From contig JANFAH010000021.1 of the NCBI GenBank assembly GCA_024663395.1, forward strand, positions 1,116,001 through 1,180,000: 64,000 nt of DNA, read 5' to 3'. Both the position numbers and the translations under genes were made by a program. The DNA is from Pisolithus tinctorius (taxonomy: Eukaryota; Basidiomycota; Agaricomycetes; Boletales; Pisolithaceae). Under the pieces are notes generated by a model. That model saw only the letters and a list, made by a program, of their open reading frames with translations, was not told the DNA's origin and made no database searches. Shown in pieces: positions 12,009 through 24,184 of the stretch; position 1 is the first letter of the stretch, and each line of letters starts with the position of its first letter.

Positions 12009-13146
12009 ATGGAACTGCAGCAATTTCTGCGCCAACTGGCTGAAGGGGCCAGCAAGTATGATCTCAGCCTCGACGGACGCATAGAACGAGATCCAATGGT
12101 ATGCCTTCGAGCAGGCAATGCTTTGGTGTATCGTGGAAAGTTGCGTCCAGAAGGGAGGATTGTAGCAATAAAAGCTGCCCTTGACGGTCCACAAGTGGAC
12201 GAGAGCGTTATCAAGGTAGTGATTTTGGATGACAATCCTTGCAATACTTATCGTTGTCCAGCGAATATTGGGGGAAGCATGTGCCTGGTCAAAACTGAAG
12301 CATCCAAATATCCTCGGCCTACTTGGGATAACTGTCGACTTCGATCTCGCGGTGTCGATTGTAACTAATTGGGTGGAAAGAGGCAATGCCAATCACTATG
12401 TACAAGAACGAGACAACGACCCGCGCCCGCTCGTAAGTTGCAAGATGTGATTTTCTTGCATATTTGATTAGGCGTGGTTCAGGTCAAAGACATCGCTCTT
12501 GGTCTCCGTTACCTACATAGTCGTCCAGGTGGTCCGATAGTTCATGGTAGTTTGAGAGGTGTAAGTCCTCCTGTGGTGGACTTTGCCAATCCAAGTATTC
12601 ATGTGCTAGACAGGAAAACGTGCTGATCACCGATGACGGCCGGGCCGTTCTCACGGACTTCGGACTTTCCTTTCTTTACAACTCGGCATTCGCTATGACC
12701 ACAAGTCCTCTGGCTGGTGGCACGTTGCGTTGGATGGCTCCGGAACTGGTGAGTGTGATGCCCGCAGAAGACCCCCAACCCACCGTAGAAGGTGATATTT
12801 GGGCTTTAGGAATGACAGCATTGGTGTGTCAAGCAGCCGTTTCCCTGTGATCAAGCTTGCGATGACAGCACTTTTTTAGGAGCTCTTCACCCGGAAACTT
12901 CCCTATCATAACCTGACCAATATCGGTGCCATTCAATCACGAATACTCTCGGGACCGCCAGAACGACCCTCCGATAAGGATACTCTGGCCCGCATGACAG
13001 ACAAATGGTGGGCCCTATGTTCGCGTTGCTTGAGGATGAACCCAGCTTTGCGCATCGGAGCAGAGGATGCCGTGAAAGAAATTAGGGAGGTCAGTACACG
13101 TGTTTTACATTGTGCAGAATGGAAACCGATGACACCACCCCGCTAG
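12009..13146 (+). CDS. Module B: TKL-like kinase with HGS catalytic loop (predicted pseudokinase)
   Basis: The ATG at 12009 gives MELQQFLRQLAEGASKYDLSL, aligned with kinases E and F. The ATP-binding Lys is in VAIKAALDG. After a short intron come GEACAWSKLKHPNILGLLGIT, DPRPL, then IKDIALGLRYLHSR-type sequence (here VKDIALGLRYLHSRPGG) and the catalytic loop IVHGSLRG: Ser stands where every active kinase has Asp, and Arg replaces Lys. DFGLSFL, RWMAPEL, EGDIWALGMT, ELFTRKLPY and the C-lobe are intact. The intron after the catalytic loop has a clean gtaagt donor, and ENVL follows. A pseudokinase with intact ATP-binding parts is the simplest reading. The C-terminus is uncertain: reading through the last putative donor (VKEIRE|gtcagt) stops at 13146. 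GTPase B follows about 80 bp on. Confidence 0.75.
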
Positions 13147-13224
13147 CTTCCACCCAGTGCGTGTTTTGTACTTCTTTTTTTGGTGACGTCGAAATGACAT
13201 AGCAACTATGTTTTTACTGATTAG

Positions 13225-14133
13225 GAAATGACATTGTTATCGTGTGCGTAACACGTGACTTGCTTCAAAGTTTTTCGACATTAACATGCACCTGTTCACA
13301 GAGTAATGGGTCCTAGGAGGTCGGGAATAAGTAACGTAGGTTACAAAATCCTCGAGCCTAATTTTTCGCCGATTTGCTTGGTAGTTCATCAATAAACTCG
13401 CAAACTGCGAGGAAGGGCGTGAGGCAGACAAGCTCATTCCTCGTATGCATGGCATTCGGGAATTGACATTGGACCTCCCTTGTGGAAGACGCTATGTCCT
13501 TGTTGACACCCCAGGATTTGACGACACTTCCTGGCGAACCCAATATATCCTCCGGGAACTTGCTAACTGGCTACATGACAAGTAAGCGCTGAATCCGCAA
13601 ATTGCCCCTTGCTCACGTATATATACAACAGGTACTTTGAAGACGTGAAGATCACGGGGGTTATTTACACACATCGTGTAACCGACGATCACATATCTAG
13701 GACAGTGCGCGAGAACCTCGACCAATTCCGTCGATTATGCGGTGACAAAGCTGCACAACACGTGCAGTTGGTGACTACTTGGTGGGATGAACAAGAGGAT
13801 AAAGAAGCAACACCAAATTGGGTCCCGCAACTAGGAGATTGCTTACCTATCGCTGCAAATGTGCATCACGAACGATTTCGATTTTTCAACACCCAGGGGT
13901 CTGCTTTGGACATCGTAAACAGGTTGGTCGGGGAAGATGCCGTCTTGACCGAAGAAAAATTGGTAGAGGCAGAGAGACATTTGCACGATACTAATGTTGC
14001 GAGGCCACCCTACTCTCGATTCTCTTGGCTCTGGCAACAGATAAAGGAATTCTTGAAGACCCTCAGATCTTCTCTAGGCGACGCATTGACTTGGCTGGTC
14101 CCTGGCAGCCTCAAGAGGGTACAAGGACATTGA
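13225..14133 (+). CDS. Module B: AIG1-like GTPase with broken P-loop
   Basis: Exons: mini-exon 13225-13243 (NDIVIV), 13302-13335, 13385-13581 and 13632-14133; the first exon and start codon are unknown. The P-loop position reads VMGPRRSGISN, so both the second Gly and the Lys of GPTGSGKS are replaced. G3 is normal (VDTPGFDDT). The G4 position reads TTWWDEQ. Then follow HERFRFFNTQGSALDIVNRLV and EEKLVEAERHLHDT. The C-terminus is a Trp/Leu-rich amphipathic stretch (SRFSWLWQQIKEFLKTL ... LTWLVPGSLKR) without the long coiled coil of modules D-F; it might bind membrane. The frame is open and splice sites are conserved, so the gene is probably expressed although nucleotide binding is doubtful. Paired with a kinase that also lacks its catalytic residue. 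Confidence 0.7.
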
Positions 14134-15573
14134 CGATCTCCCACACCAAGTGACGAGCCAGTCGCATCGTTCATCGTTGTCGACCATTATAGGAATTCCA
14201 TGTACTCGTACTCTTCCCATTGCTACCAGCCCGTTCTCCTTACTTGTTTTTAACTTGCTCTCCAACGTCTATCGCTGTGAATATGCATATGCATGTTCTG
14301 AAGCCTTCAGCTCGGAGCGCACACCCCCGCGGTGAACGCACCCCATAAGCTGGCATCGCTGTCCGGCTTCTGGTTCGGCCTCTTGGAGTATGAGCACGCA
14401 ATGTGAACCGACGTCTTGTTTCTGAGGGCAGAAACATTTGGCATACCACCGCTCTAGGTGGATCGCTTTCCAGACAGTAGAGTGCATAACCTCCCCAATT
14501 TCATCTCTTATCTGCTAGGCAGAACTACCAAATAGTTAGCAGAGCTTCCACTGTTCTTTCTCTATACCTAAACGACACATGGACCGTCACTATTTAATTA
14601 ACCCGTCTGTTGACCAAGGAGATGGCCACCTTCCCGTCAGCGCCCTGCGCGGCGTGCGGGGCGAGTCCACCAGAGATCGAACTTCAACAGGTCGAGAAAA
14701 CTTCAGGTTTGTGCATTCTGACGATCGTGCTGTACAACGATTTTAAACAATGACACCGATTTCTGGGATTGCCAACATGTTCTGGTAAGGATGGGGTTTA
14801 GGGGTAGACTGCCTATCGCCGTAACGAATGGCCTAAGGACTTCCTTACTCCATGTATACGGCGGCTATCTTGTCTCATTCGGCAGACTGGACCGTGCGAC
14901 ACAGCACAATTATCGAATAGACAGACGACCGTTGGTTTCCCTCGCAGATGCAGATGGACGACTTATATGCAGGGACCGTTGCAGCCACAAGCTTTGTACT
15001 GAGTTGATGGAGTCAGGACCTACCAGCCGGTACGTTTCCCAACAATGATGTGTTCTGTAAATGTCTCAGTGATAGTTATCCGCAGGTTATAAAATCTCTA
15101 TCGCCCGCCCAAGAAGTTACCTCCCACCCTACCTGTTGACGTGACAGCACCCCTTCGAGTCCAAAAACATTGACATCTGTAGTTCTCCTGCAGCTCTCCT
15201 GTCATCCGGGTTCACCACCAATCTCAGTACCATGTGGGCAGCCGACATCTGTCACCTTATTCACGTCAGGTCTCTTTCCTACAATTGCCAATCTCAAAAT
15301 GATTCAACGTGGGGTTTTATGTGTCTACCCTATGGTGTACTTGTAAACAGCTGGCTGCCATTTGCGTTGGGCTCCCCTAATGCATGGTAGCTCGTTGGTA
15401 CGCCTAGCGAGGTATCGGGTTTCGAGTCATGAGCCTCTCGTTGTTGCACAACTGAGTTGCGGCCTACACAGCGAAAGTACTCGAGCTCCAGCAAGCAAGG
15501 TCCATTGAGCACGCTCTACTATACAAGACGGGCAAAACAGTCACAGCCTTACTCACAACTTGCGACAGTCACA
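14134..15573. other. Intergenic between convergent modules B and C
   Basis: No gene is recognisable. A few frames of 60-85 codons lack family features. Kinase-GTPase module B (+) and module C (-) end on either side, so this is a shared 3' flank. Confidence 0.5.
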
Positions 15574-16455
15574 TTACTTGGTTATATAAGTCAGAAAGGC
15601 TCGCAGGCATTCCATTGGACAAAAAAGCCAGGCGATCCATTCGCAAAGTGGTATCTTCAACCGAGGGTGAGCCTTCGCAGTGCTCGTCTCGTTTAACTGC
15701 TTCTCTGCGTCCACCACCTCTTCCGGGATCAGACGAGCATCTTCCCCCACCAGTCCGTTTACGATATCCAAAGCTGACCTCTGCGTATTGAAGAATCGTT
15801 CGTGACGGGCATCCGCAGGAGTGGGAGGCTTCCAGAAGTTTCCATCCAGCTGCGAGACCAAACGTGGTATTCCTTCTGCGTCATTTACTTCATCCCACTT
15901 TGTAGTCAGCAATCGCACGTGTTGTGCGGCCTTCTCCCCGCACAACCGATAAAACTCGGTGAGGTTCTCCCGTACCGAGTCAGACAAGTGATTGTCGGTT
16001 ATACAGTGTGTGTAGATGACCCCTGTTATCTGTAAGTGTTTCAAATATCTGTTTTGTACGTATGTGTGTAAGTAAGGGGCGTAGTGCGGAAGAAGCAAGG
16101 CTTACTTATCTCGTAGCCAGTCAACAACCGTCCGAAGAACCTCTTGGTCCGAGTGCCGAGTGTCATCGAACCCTGGTGCTTCCACAAACACGTAGCATTT
16201 GTCACGACAGAAGTCCAATACAAACTCCCGAATGAATTGCGTACGAGGAACAGGTTTCCTTGCATCAGGCTTCGCTTGATAGCCCATAAGTTTGTTGATA
16301 AACTACGAAGCACGTTTGTCAAAGAATCTGGTGTGAGAATTCCTTAACCTACGTTACTTTTCCCCGATTCGGTAGGTCCCATTATTCTGTGGACATATGA
16401 AGTCAAAAGTGAAAAGCTTGCACGCAATCCACGTACACAATAACAATGTCATTCC
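15574..16455 (-). CDS. Module C: AIG1-like P-loop GTPase
   Basis: Mini-exon 16455-16437 (NDIVIV), P-loop exon at about 16390-16358 (MGPTESGKSN, satisfying GxxxxGKS), exon FINKLMGYQAKPD to WLRDK (about 16302-16110), and last exon from about 16052 to the stop at 15574. G3 reads VEAPGFDD, so the Asp of DxxG is Glu. G4 reads TTKWDEVND, the best (T)KxD match in the cluster. The typical HERFFNTQRSALDIVNGLV and EEVVDAEKQLNETS follow, then a short tail (KIPLCEWIAWLF ... LRAFLTYITK) that looks membrane-seeking. It follows the tandem kinase on the same strand with only about 40 bp to the kinase's last open frame. Start exon not identified. Confidence 0.75.
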
Positions 16456-16495
16456 CTGATTCAGTAAAACCAGAGCTTCTATTTTAGTTTCGGCC

Positions 16496-18913
16496 TCAAT
16501 AAAAAAATACCGCACACGCACTTGGCGGAAGCTGGCAGGGTGATATCATCGACTTCAACTTTGCGCGATTTAAAGCACATGTACTAACCTCCCTAGTTCC
16601 TTTCACAATATCCCCCGCTCCGATGCGCGAAGACGGGTCCATCCGCAAGCAACGCGAACATAGGTCCCACCATTCATTTGTCATACGATAACAAGTGTCC
16701 TCCCCGGATGGTCGTTCAGGTGGCCCCATGATAACCCGCGATTGAATGGAGTCGCGATTGGTCAGGGTACAGTAGGGATGTTTCCGGGTGAAGAGTTCCT
16801 ACAAAAATACGACCTTGACGAATATGATGAGAAAAAGAAGAAGTCCTCACGGACCAACGTCGTCATTCCAAAAGCCCATATCTCGCCTTCCACAGTGGGC
16901 TTGGGGTCTTCGGAGACCAGTCTATTAACCACCTCCGGGGCCATCCATCGTAGTGATCCTCCACATGCAGACGTCATAGGTATGCTGAATGAGGAATCGG
17001 GAAGGATGGAAAGTCCAAAGTCGGTAAGGACAGCCCGACCATCTGAAGCGATCAACACGTTTTCCTGTTTCACAAATATTACCCAAGTTAACAAGTTTGT
17101 GAACGAGACCTACCCCTTTCAAGTCAGCGTGAATTATCGGACCTTTCGGATGACTATGTAGGTAGCGGAGTGCGAGAGCAATATCTTTAATCTGAGCCGC
17201 CCCCCAATCAATATGCGGAGAAAGTTGCACATTTCAACTTACAAGAGGACGGGGATCGTTTTCTTGTTTTTGTACATAAGCGCTGGCATTGCCTCCCTCC
17301 ATCCACAGAGTCACTATTGATACAGTGGAGTCGAATTTGGTGGTTATTCCAAGGATGCTGAGGACATTCGGATGGTCCAGTTTCGACCAGGTGTGTGCTT
17401 CCTTGAGGATTTTCTGGGTGACGATCACTATGGGAAAGGTACATAATAACTAGGGCCATTACCTTGATAGCACGTTCATCATCCATCCCGACGCCCCGGG
17501 GTCTTTTTATTGCCACAGTCCTTCCGTCTGATAGCAATTTTCCACGGTATATTAGAGTGCCTCCTCCATGACAGTATGGTGATGGTTCTTGTTCTATCCA
17601 GTCGTCAAGGTTGAAAACATATCTGCTAGCCCGTTGAGCGAGTTGGTGAGGCAGGTCTGAGAATGCATTGGAGTTTGACTGGTTGAATTGGGAGTCATCA
17701 TATTGGGTTGGCCCTTGTGAAAGTCGGTAAATGATGACATTGGTTTCGGGAGCATCACACATACTAAGTGGAAACTTGAGCTAGAGAACTCGTACTATTA
17801 GTTTTATATTTATTGTTAAAAGCGCGTCCGCATACCTGCTTGATCTTCTCGATAACATCCAGCATCTCAATGCGCGAGGATGGCTCCATCCGCACGCACC
17901 GCGAGATTAATTCCCACCATTCATCCGTCATACGAGCACAGGTGTCCTTGTTGGATGGCCTGTCGGGCGGCTTCCAGAGAATTCGGGACACAATAGCCGG
18001 TCCCTCTGCCAGATTGTGGTGGGGAACTTCCGCAGTAAAGAGCTCCTGTAGAAAAATAGGCAAACTTGGTCACAACGAAAAGGCTCCTTGACATACCAGC
18101 ATTGTCATCCCAAAAGCCCAAATGTCGCTCTCCTCCGTAGCACGGCAATTCTCTGCTGACTCCGTATCGACCAACTCTGGAGCTTTCCACTGTAATGTAC
18201 CACTAAAAGGAGGTTCTGTGGTCACGGCAAATGACGGATTAGAAAACATGCAGTATCCAAAGTCTGTGAGAGTAGCATGACCAATGGCGGAAACCAGTAC
18301 ATTGCGCTATTGCAGAGGCAATCAGCCAAACTTACTCAATCCTCGACAGAGGTACCTACCCCATTCAAGTTACCGTGAATTATGGGGCCATCCGAATAGG
18401 TATGTAGGTAATGAAGTCCCAGAGCAATGTCCCTGATCTGAATCGCACATCATCAAATACATGTGCGGAAAAACTGCGCCTGTCAACCTACAAGAGGACG
18501 AGGGTCCCTGTCTCGTTGCTGTACGTACTGATGAGCGTTACCTCCTTCCATCCATCCAGTCATTAGGGATATGGTGAGATCGAAAGTAGTCGTTATTCCA
18601 AATAGTGGAAGAACGTTTGGGTGCCGCATCTTCGACGCGATATGTGCCTCCCGAAGTATCTCCTAGATAACAATCAATACGAAGGAAACAATATTCATCG
18701 GAAGTCACCATGTACTTTAATAACTTTCTCATCAGAGCGGGAAACAATCTTTACCGCCGCGATTCTTCCGTCTGGACACAACGTTCCACGATACACCAAG
18801 GAATGAGTCCCACAGGCCGGTGGTGTAGAGTCACGTAATATCTTTCCGTCAAGGTTGATACCATAGTTCCTCGTACTGGAAGCCACTTCGCAGAGGAAAT
18901 CACTTGATTTCAT
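16496..18913 (-). CDS. Module C: tandem pseudokinase-kinase, TKL-like
   Basis: Two complete kinase domains lie head to tail on one strand. Domain 1 (ATG 18913, MKSSDFLCEVASS) has VKIVS with Lys, EAHIASKMRHPNVLPLFGIT, but catalytic loop HGNLNG (Asp->Asn, Lys->Asn), then TDFGYCM, WKAPEL and a C-lobe ending IEKIKQ: a predicted pseudokinase. A gtatgc donor at about 17835 and a ctctag acceptor at about 17780 are both phase 0 and keep the frame open into LKFPLSMCDAPETN and a roughly 45-residue linker (NQSNSNAFSDLPHQL). Domain 2 has VAIKRPRG, EAHTWSKLDHPNVLSILGIT, HADLKG with the catalytic Asp, TDFGLSIL, RWMAPEV, EGEIWAFGMT and a C-lobe ending VKGTRE: predicted active. Alternative: two genes, the second starting at ATG 17762. 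The last exon is uncertain (open to 16496). GTPase C is next. Confidence 0.65.
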
Positions 18914-20373
18914 GGTGTAGCAGTCGGTCGTCGCTGTCGAACAAGTGGTAGGAGTCGAGGAATGCGTTGAAGCACTTGGCTTGAACAGCCATTGGCGTCG
19001 CGATGTACGTACGACATGTCCCGGACAGGTGTGACGCGTAGCACAGACATCCAATTGACGGGTCCTTGGAGAGCGGCTGGGATGCCTGGCCCCTGGCGGC
19101 GGCGAGTGACCAAAACGAGTGTCCACTAACCCGGCCCGGTCTGGGCTCGAGGCCGGACCGAGCAAAGCACTACCCACATTGCTGGCTTTCACTGGCACTC
19201 AACTACTACGAGCTAACACTCCCACCCTTGCGAGGCACCCTACACTCGGCACAATGATATGTACAAATTCGATTTCCGCGCCATGTCATGATGGTATCAC
19301 CAGGAACGTACGACAAGTACAGCAACACCGAGGCTGCCACTGAAACACAAACTGACTAGATTGCCCAGCAGGTCAAAGAAACTACGACTGGATTTCTACC
19401 AGCTCAAACGTACAGCTTTTTCAATTCGGACTGTGCGCTTTGTTGCTGCCACGTATACACTCGGTTTTGGATAGCGCGTCTGTTGGGCGCTCGTGTCAAC
19501 CCTTCACTGACCTGATCGAGTCTAGTCTGGAGCCAGAGGATAGATAACGGCGAGCTCCAGCGAATGGCCGATTGTGAGCATGATGGATGGTAGGTGCCTA
19601 TGTGCTCCACCTTCTGTCACACTTGTGCCTGGCCATCGTGATGTAACCACTCCACGGTGGATATGCATTCCCGATCTTGTCGAACGGGTTCAAGGGCCAA
19701 GGGTGTCAGGTATGGGGTTAATTAACTTCATATCGAAGCTTTGGAGTCCATGGGAAAGCGAAAGTGGGAGCTGACCGAGGAACTGCTTGAGTCAGTCCTC
19801 GTTTCCCGCCTTCTTGCTCGATGCCATACTTAATAAAAGTTGGAGATGCTTCAATCCGGTTTTGCTCGGCACTTTCACCACCGAGGGGTGGACACGAAGA
19901 AGCTGGAGTCTACCCCAACCGTCATCACAACACAGGCACGGAGTGCGCAAGTCAACTAGGATGTCCAGACGACGGAAGGATATATGTACGCGGCATAACA
20001 TGTATATCTACCAGCAGTGGTCCGTCTAGCTTACATAGTGGGCTAAGCAGATGCAAGGGATCAGATGACCGCATTGTCCAGCATCTATCGGCTCCGAAGC
20101 GAGTCGTTTCTCACCGTGCCATATCCTGTTTAACATTTAGGCTTGGCCATATTCGTGATAATAAATGGGATAAATGTGGCATATGTTATAAAAGTCCGTC
20201 GTTGTGTCGGAACTTCTCGTGTTGCGACCGTCATTTGCGTGATCGAGTCTCGAGTGTCCTCGTCGTTGGCGTTCGCAAAAATTGTCTTTTCTGGGTCCCT
20301 CTCCCTCTCGCAGCAACTATATCTCTGTCAGGACTTCCCAACCAACTCCGTCTTCCTTCCCCACCACACCATC
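18914..20373. other. Intergenic, no gene seen
   Basis: This stretch separates the tandem kinase (-) from the MATE gene (-), so it should contain the kinase promoter and the MATE 3' flank. Open frames here lack family features. A CT-rich tract lies at about 20290-20440, overlapping the MATE 3' end. Confidence 0.45.
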
Positions 20374-22859
20374 CTAGTGAACCTCCTCACCACTCCCTTT
20401 CACTCCAACCCTTCCCCTGGCCTTGTCAACCTCAGAGTCCCAATCTGCCCTGAAGACACCGAGCCACACTCCAACTCCAGAACCATACACCAGCGCAGCG
20501 GTCAGCCCGTACCAAAGCCCAGACAAGCCGTATCCGAAGTGGAAAGCGAGTAGGAGACCCAGCGGGATACCAAGGACGTAATATGCACTGTGCAACGAAC
20601 GTGCGTGACATTACGGGACAACGGTGTGAAGAAGGAAGATCAATATTGGCAGAGGACCCGTCAGCTTTTTGACCTCGTACAAGGACGAATGGCCCACCTC
20701 AAGTTTAACAACGCACCCATCATCTGAAAGAGATACCAAATTTATCAAGGGACCATACATTAGCCACATCCAAATTGACTTACTTGCATACCCCTTGCCC
20801 TAAAGATCCCACCGGCGATGGCGCTCGTGCCGTCAAACACCTGGAAGAGCCCAGCGATCGGGAGAATGGAGGATACGAGGTGGACAACATCAGGGTCATC
20901 GTTGAAGAGGTACCCCCACTTATTACGGAACACAAGGAAGAGAGTGCTAGGTGCGCAAACAGAATATAAATGAACGAGGCAGGATTGCCACACACAACCA
21001 AGGACAGCGCAAGTTGAAACCAATACCAAGAAAGGTCATGCATCAACATATACGCACAAGAGGGTTCGAATGAGACGCACCTCCAAACACCAGCCATGAC
21101 AACAGCCAAGAACAACGAAGTGTTCGCGACAAGGCCAGCCCGACGCGATTTACCCTGACCAAGCAGGTTACCGATCCTGTCATTCACCACGAGGAAGATG
21201 CATCATTCAGGATATCAATCGAAACACAAGAACATGTAAACGACTCACCGTACCGACGTTGCAACACTCAATGCAAAAGGCGCCTGATACGTGCATGAAG
21301 CCGACAGGAGAAGCACGGACTGCGCTGCAAGGGGAACGGGACCTAGGCTGAATTACGGACCGCCAATTTGGCTCGCTAGTCAAGCACAGCCCAAAGAGGC
21401 CCAATGTCAAATGCAAAATACTCACAGACTTGCAGCCACTTGGATCCGGCCGTTCTCTTCAGCCTACAAACATGGTAGGCAATAAGTATTACTCACATCC
21501 AGTGAGTTCCCAGCTCCACCATTCGGATGCAGTTTGGCCTGTGTACGTCACGGATAAATATTCAGGGTTCCGTTAATTCAAACCCACGACTTACCGACTC
21601 CTGCGATACCCAATCGGAGGAGTACGCCCCACCCGCGCCATATGCCAGGTCCAATCGGGCACCAGGCAGTGCGCGGGAGCAAGAAATAGGCATACACGAT
21701 AGATGCAAGCGAAACAAGATTGAAGGACAGAGCAGTTGCGATCGGGGCGCCTGGGAAAGACAATCCGAGCGGGTACACTGGAGGGTTTGATTAGCAACGT
21801 GTTGACCGGATGACGGGCCGGTGCACACCGAAGAACCAATTCAGGAAAGCATTGATAGGTGCAACGACGACAATGATTCTTGTCGGAACGGTAAAAAGCC
21901 CTTGTGACTGGAAATACCGCCTGGAAAGGGTTATTATTGAGATGACCCTGCAGGGACGTAATTTACCTGGATATGCAATTAAAGGTATACGCGGGAAGGC
22001 CCCACGATGCGTGTTTCAGGTAAACACCAGCGAGGTGTGCTACTTCGGGGTCCTGCTTGAGCAGCAGAAGAACCGGCTCAGCATTGAACCAGATGAAAAG
22101 TATGGGCTTGAATCGAGGTCTGTTATCTCATGTGAATGATGGTGGATGTAACTGATACGCACGACGAGCGCAAATGAGGTCATAAGAACTATAAAAAGGG
22201 GGTTAACGCAATGGTGCCGGAGAGGGAACCGAACCTTTGGCTTACCCATTCTCTGGGTCCAAAGACCGACCATGTGTGGCGTGTCCGATGTCCACGCGGG
22301 GGGAAGGAGCGTATCAAGAGTGGAGGCGAGACCCTGCACGATACTATAGCCCGTCACGGAGGCTGTCATACTGCCGAGAGTGGCAGCAGCCAGGGCAAGA
22401 GTGGACAAATGCCCTATGGAGACGACGGATGCAAAGATGAAGGAGTACTCGAAGAGATGTGTGCTGTGACAACAAGGTGAGTAGATACGAGGGCACGAAA
22501 GGGGTCACGCACGCGAAGACTGGAAGTGAATAGCGAGTGAGGATGCCTAGTTCCTCGCGGAATATTTTGGATGAAGGCGACGCGTCAACAGCCTCGGCTT
22601 CGGTGTAGCCGTTCTCATCGACAGCTTCGTGGATGCAGGGTATGGGTGGACTTTGCTGGAGGAGCGGGGTGCGCTCGGAGACGTTGGACATCGTTCGCTG
22701 ACCTGGGGTTCGTCTGATTGGGATAGCTCGCGGATGGGAAGGCCCAGCTTCTTCGTGGGTGATGGGAGGAAGGTTAGCCTGGCTAACGTCCTCGTTGAAG
22801 TGCGACACGATAGCGTAGTCCTCGGGCAGCGACTGCGGCGTTGAGTGCTGCAGCGACAT
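20374..22859 (-). CDS. MATE-family multidrug/toxin efflux transporter
   Basis: ATG 22859 starts [20 protein letters not shown], a polar cytosolic head of about 120 residues, as in fungal MATE proteins (SERTPLL, then [15 protein letters not shown] entering helix 1). Exons give [51 protein letters not shown], a helix before [81 protein letters not shown] and [29 protein letters not shown], in MATE order. Many short introns; one (about 21830-21780) joins NWFF to VYPLG in frame. The stop is at 20374. MATE proteins exchange organic cations for protons or sodium at plasma or vacuolar membranes. It sits inside the kinase-GTPase cluster but shows no sequence link to it. Confidence 0.85.
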
Positions 22860-24184
22860 GGCGCACGGAAATTGAGGGTCTGGCTGACGGGGTCTTGCCT
22901 AATAAGCACACGGGGCTCCCGGTGAATAGTATTCAGTTGAAGCAACTCCGACAACACCGAGTCAGAGCTCGCCAGGGACGGTCCCGCCTGTCGTTAAACA
23001 CAATTAGTACCCGAGTGTTCGATTGAATACAAAATGACCTACGCAAGGTACAAAGTCGAAGGAGCGCCTGCTCCCGCCGATTAGCGCTAGTACTACGCAT
23101 CGGAAGGAAAATAAATTACATGCCACCACTAGTCATCCGTCTCTACTTGGAGTTCGCCAATCCAGTCGGTGCATGATCCTGCTACACATTCGTATCGATC
23201 GATTTACTTGGCCCTATAAACGATCGTCGTCACCATATGAGACTGACAAAGCAAAGGTACGAACGATGTCTCGTCCAGACCATCACCGCACTTTACTCTG
23301 CGTAGAGCCCGGAGAGTCTCAGGCTTGGTCTTTACAAGGAGGTGGGTGTCAGCGTTGATGGAAGAGGGTTTTAAAGAGTGGGATTGTTTCCAGGTACGGT
23401 CATGATATTGCAGAGAATGACTCAAGAGGCAGATCCTTTTTTGAAGAGAACCATCCACCGGCTGCTTCGCCAATCATCAAGAGGCCCACTAATCAGGAGA
23501 GGTTACGCATGACGCCTCCCCTTGCTCGAATCACTTCGTGGCATCAAAGTTAACTATTGCTACAATCAGACGTGGCAGCATGCAAACGTTTTATTTATGT
23601 CTTCATACATAAACCATCTCCTACCGAATCTCGCCCACCAGTTAGCTCTTCATATTGTACGTGCTTTTCACCACTTCATGAATGCGCAGCCATTCACCTC
23701 ATGTAAACACTTAAGCCACGATTGCGGTGTTCTTTCACTGCTTCCTGCCTCGCTGACGTCTGTCATCCAACCTTTGCTCTAGGGCTGTATCGGTTCCGCC
23801 CCTGCACCCGACGGCATCGGTGCGAACGCCAACTCATGTTGCCATAACTAAGACAGTGCGGTCAGCAGCTTTCTTCTGCATACACAATGGCGATGATCGG
23901 TCGTGAACAGCCTTCTAAGCTTCCCGTCCAGAGCGCTAACCGTGTCAGAAGTGTGGCTGGGCGCTTTCGGTTTTTCAAATACCTTAATCGATAACGCCAG
24001 CAGTCGCAAATGAATGATTCCGAGGACTAATTCTTTTCGATTTGGAACATGCGGAACACTCGAGGTCGATGTCTACACGTGTATGGGCACCGGGTACGTG
24101 TAGGACGGGGATAAAATGCGATCAGTGTACTGCATTGCCCGATTTCATCCTACTCGCAGCGAAGCACCTCTCCAAGCACTCAGA
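22860..24184. other. Intergenic, no gene seen
   Basis: This separates MATE (-) from the solitary GTPase D (+). I looked for a kinase upstream of D and found none: no HxDLKG, DFG or APE motif in any frame. Confidence 0.55.

Noticed and set aside
22860..24184. A kinase partner for GTPase D
   Set aside because: No catalytic-loop, DFG or APE motif was found in any frame upstream; D is treated as solitary.
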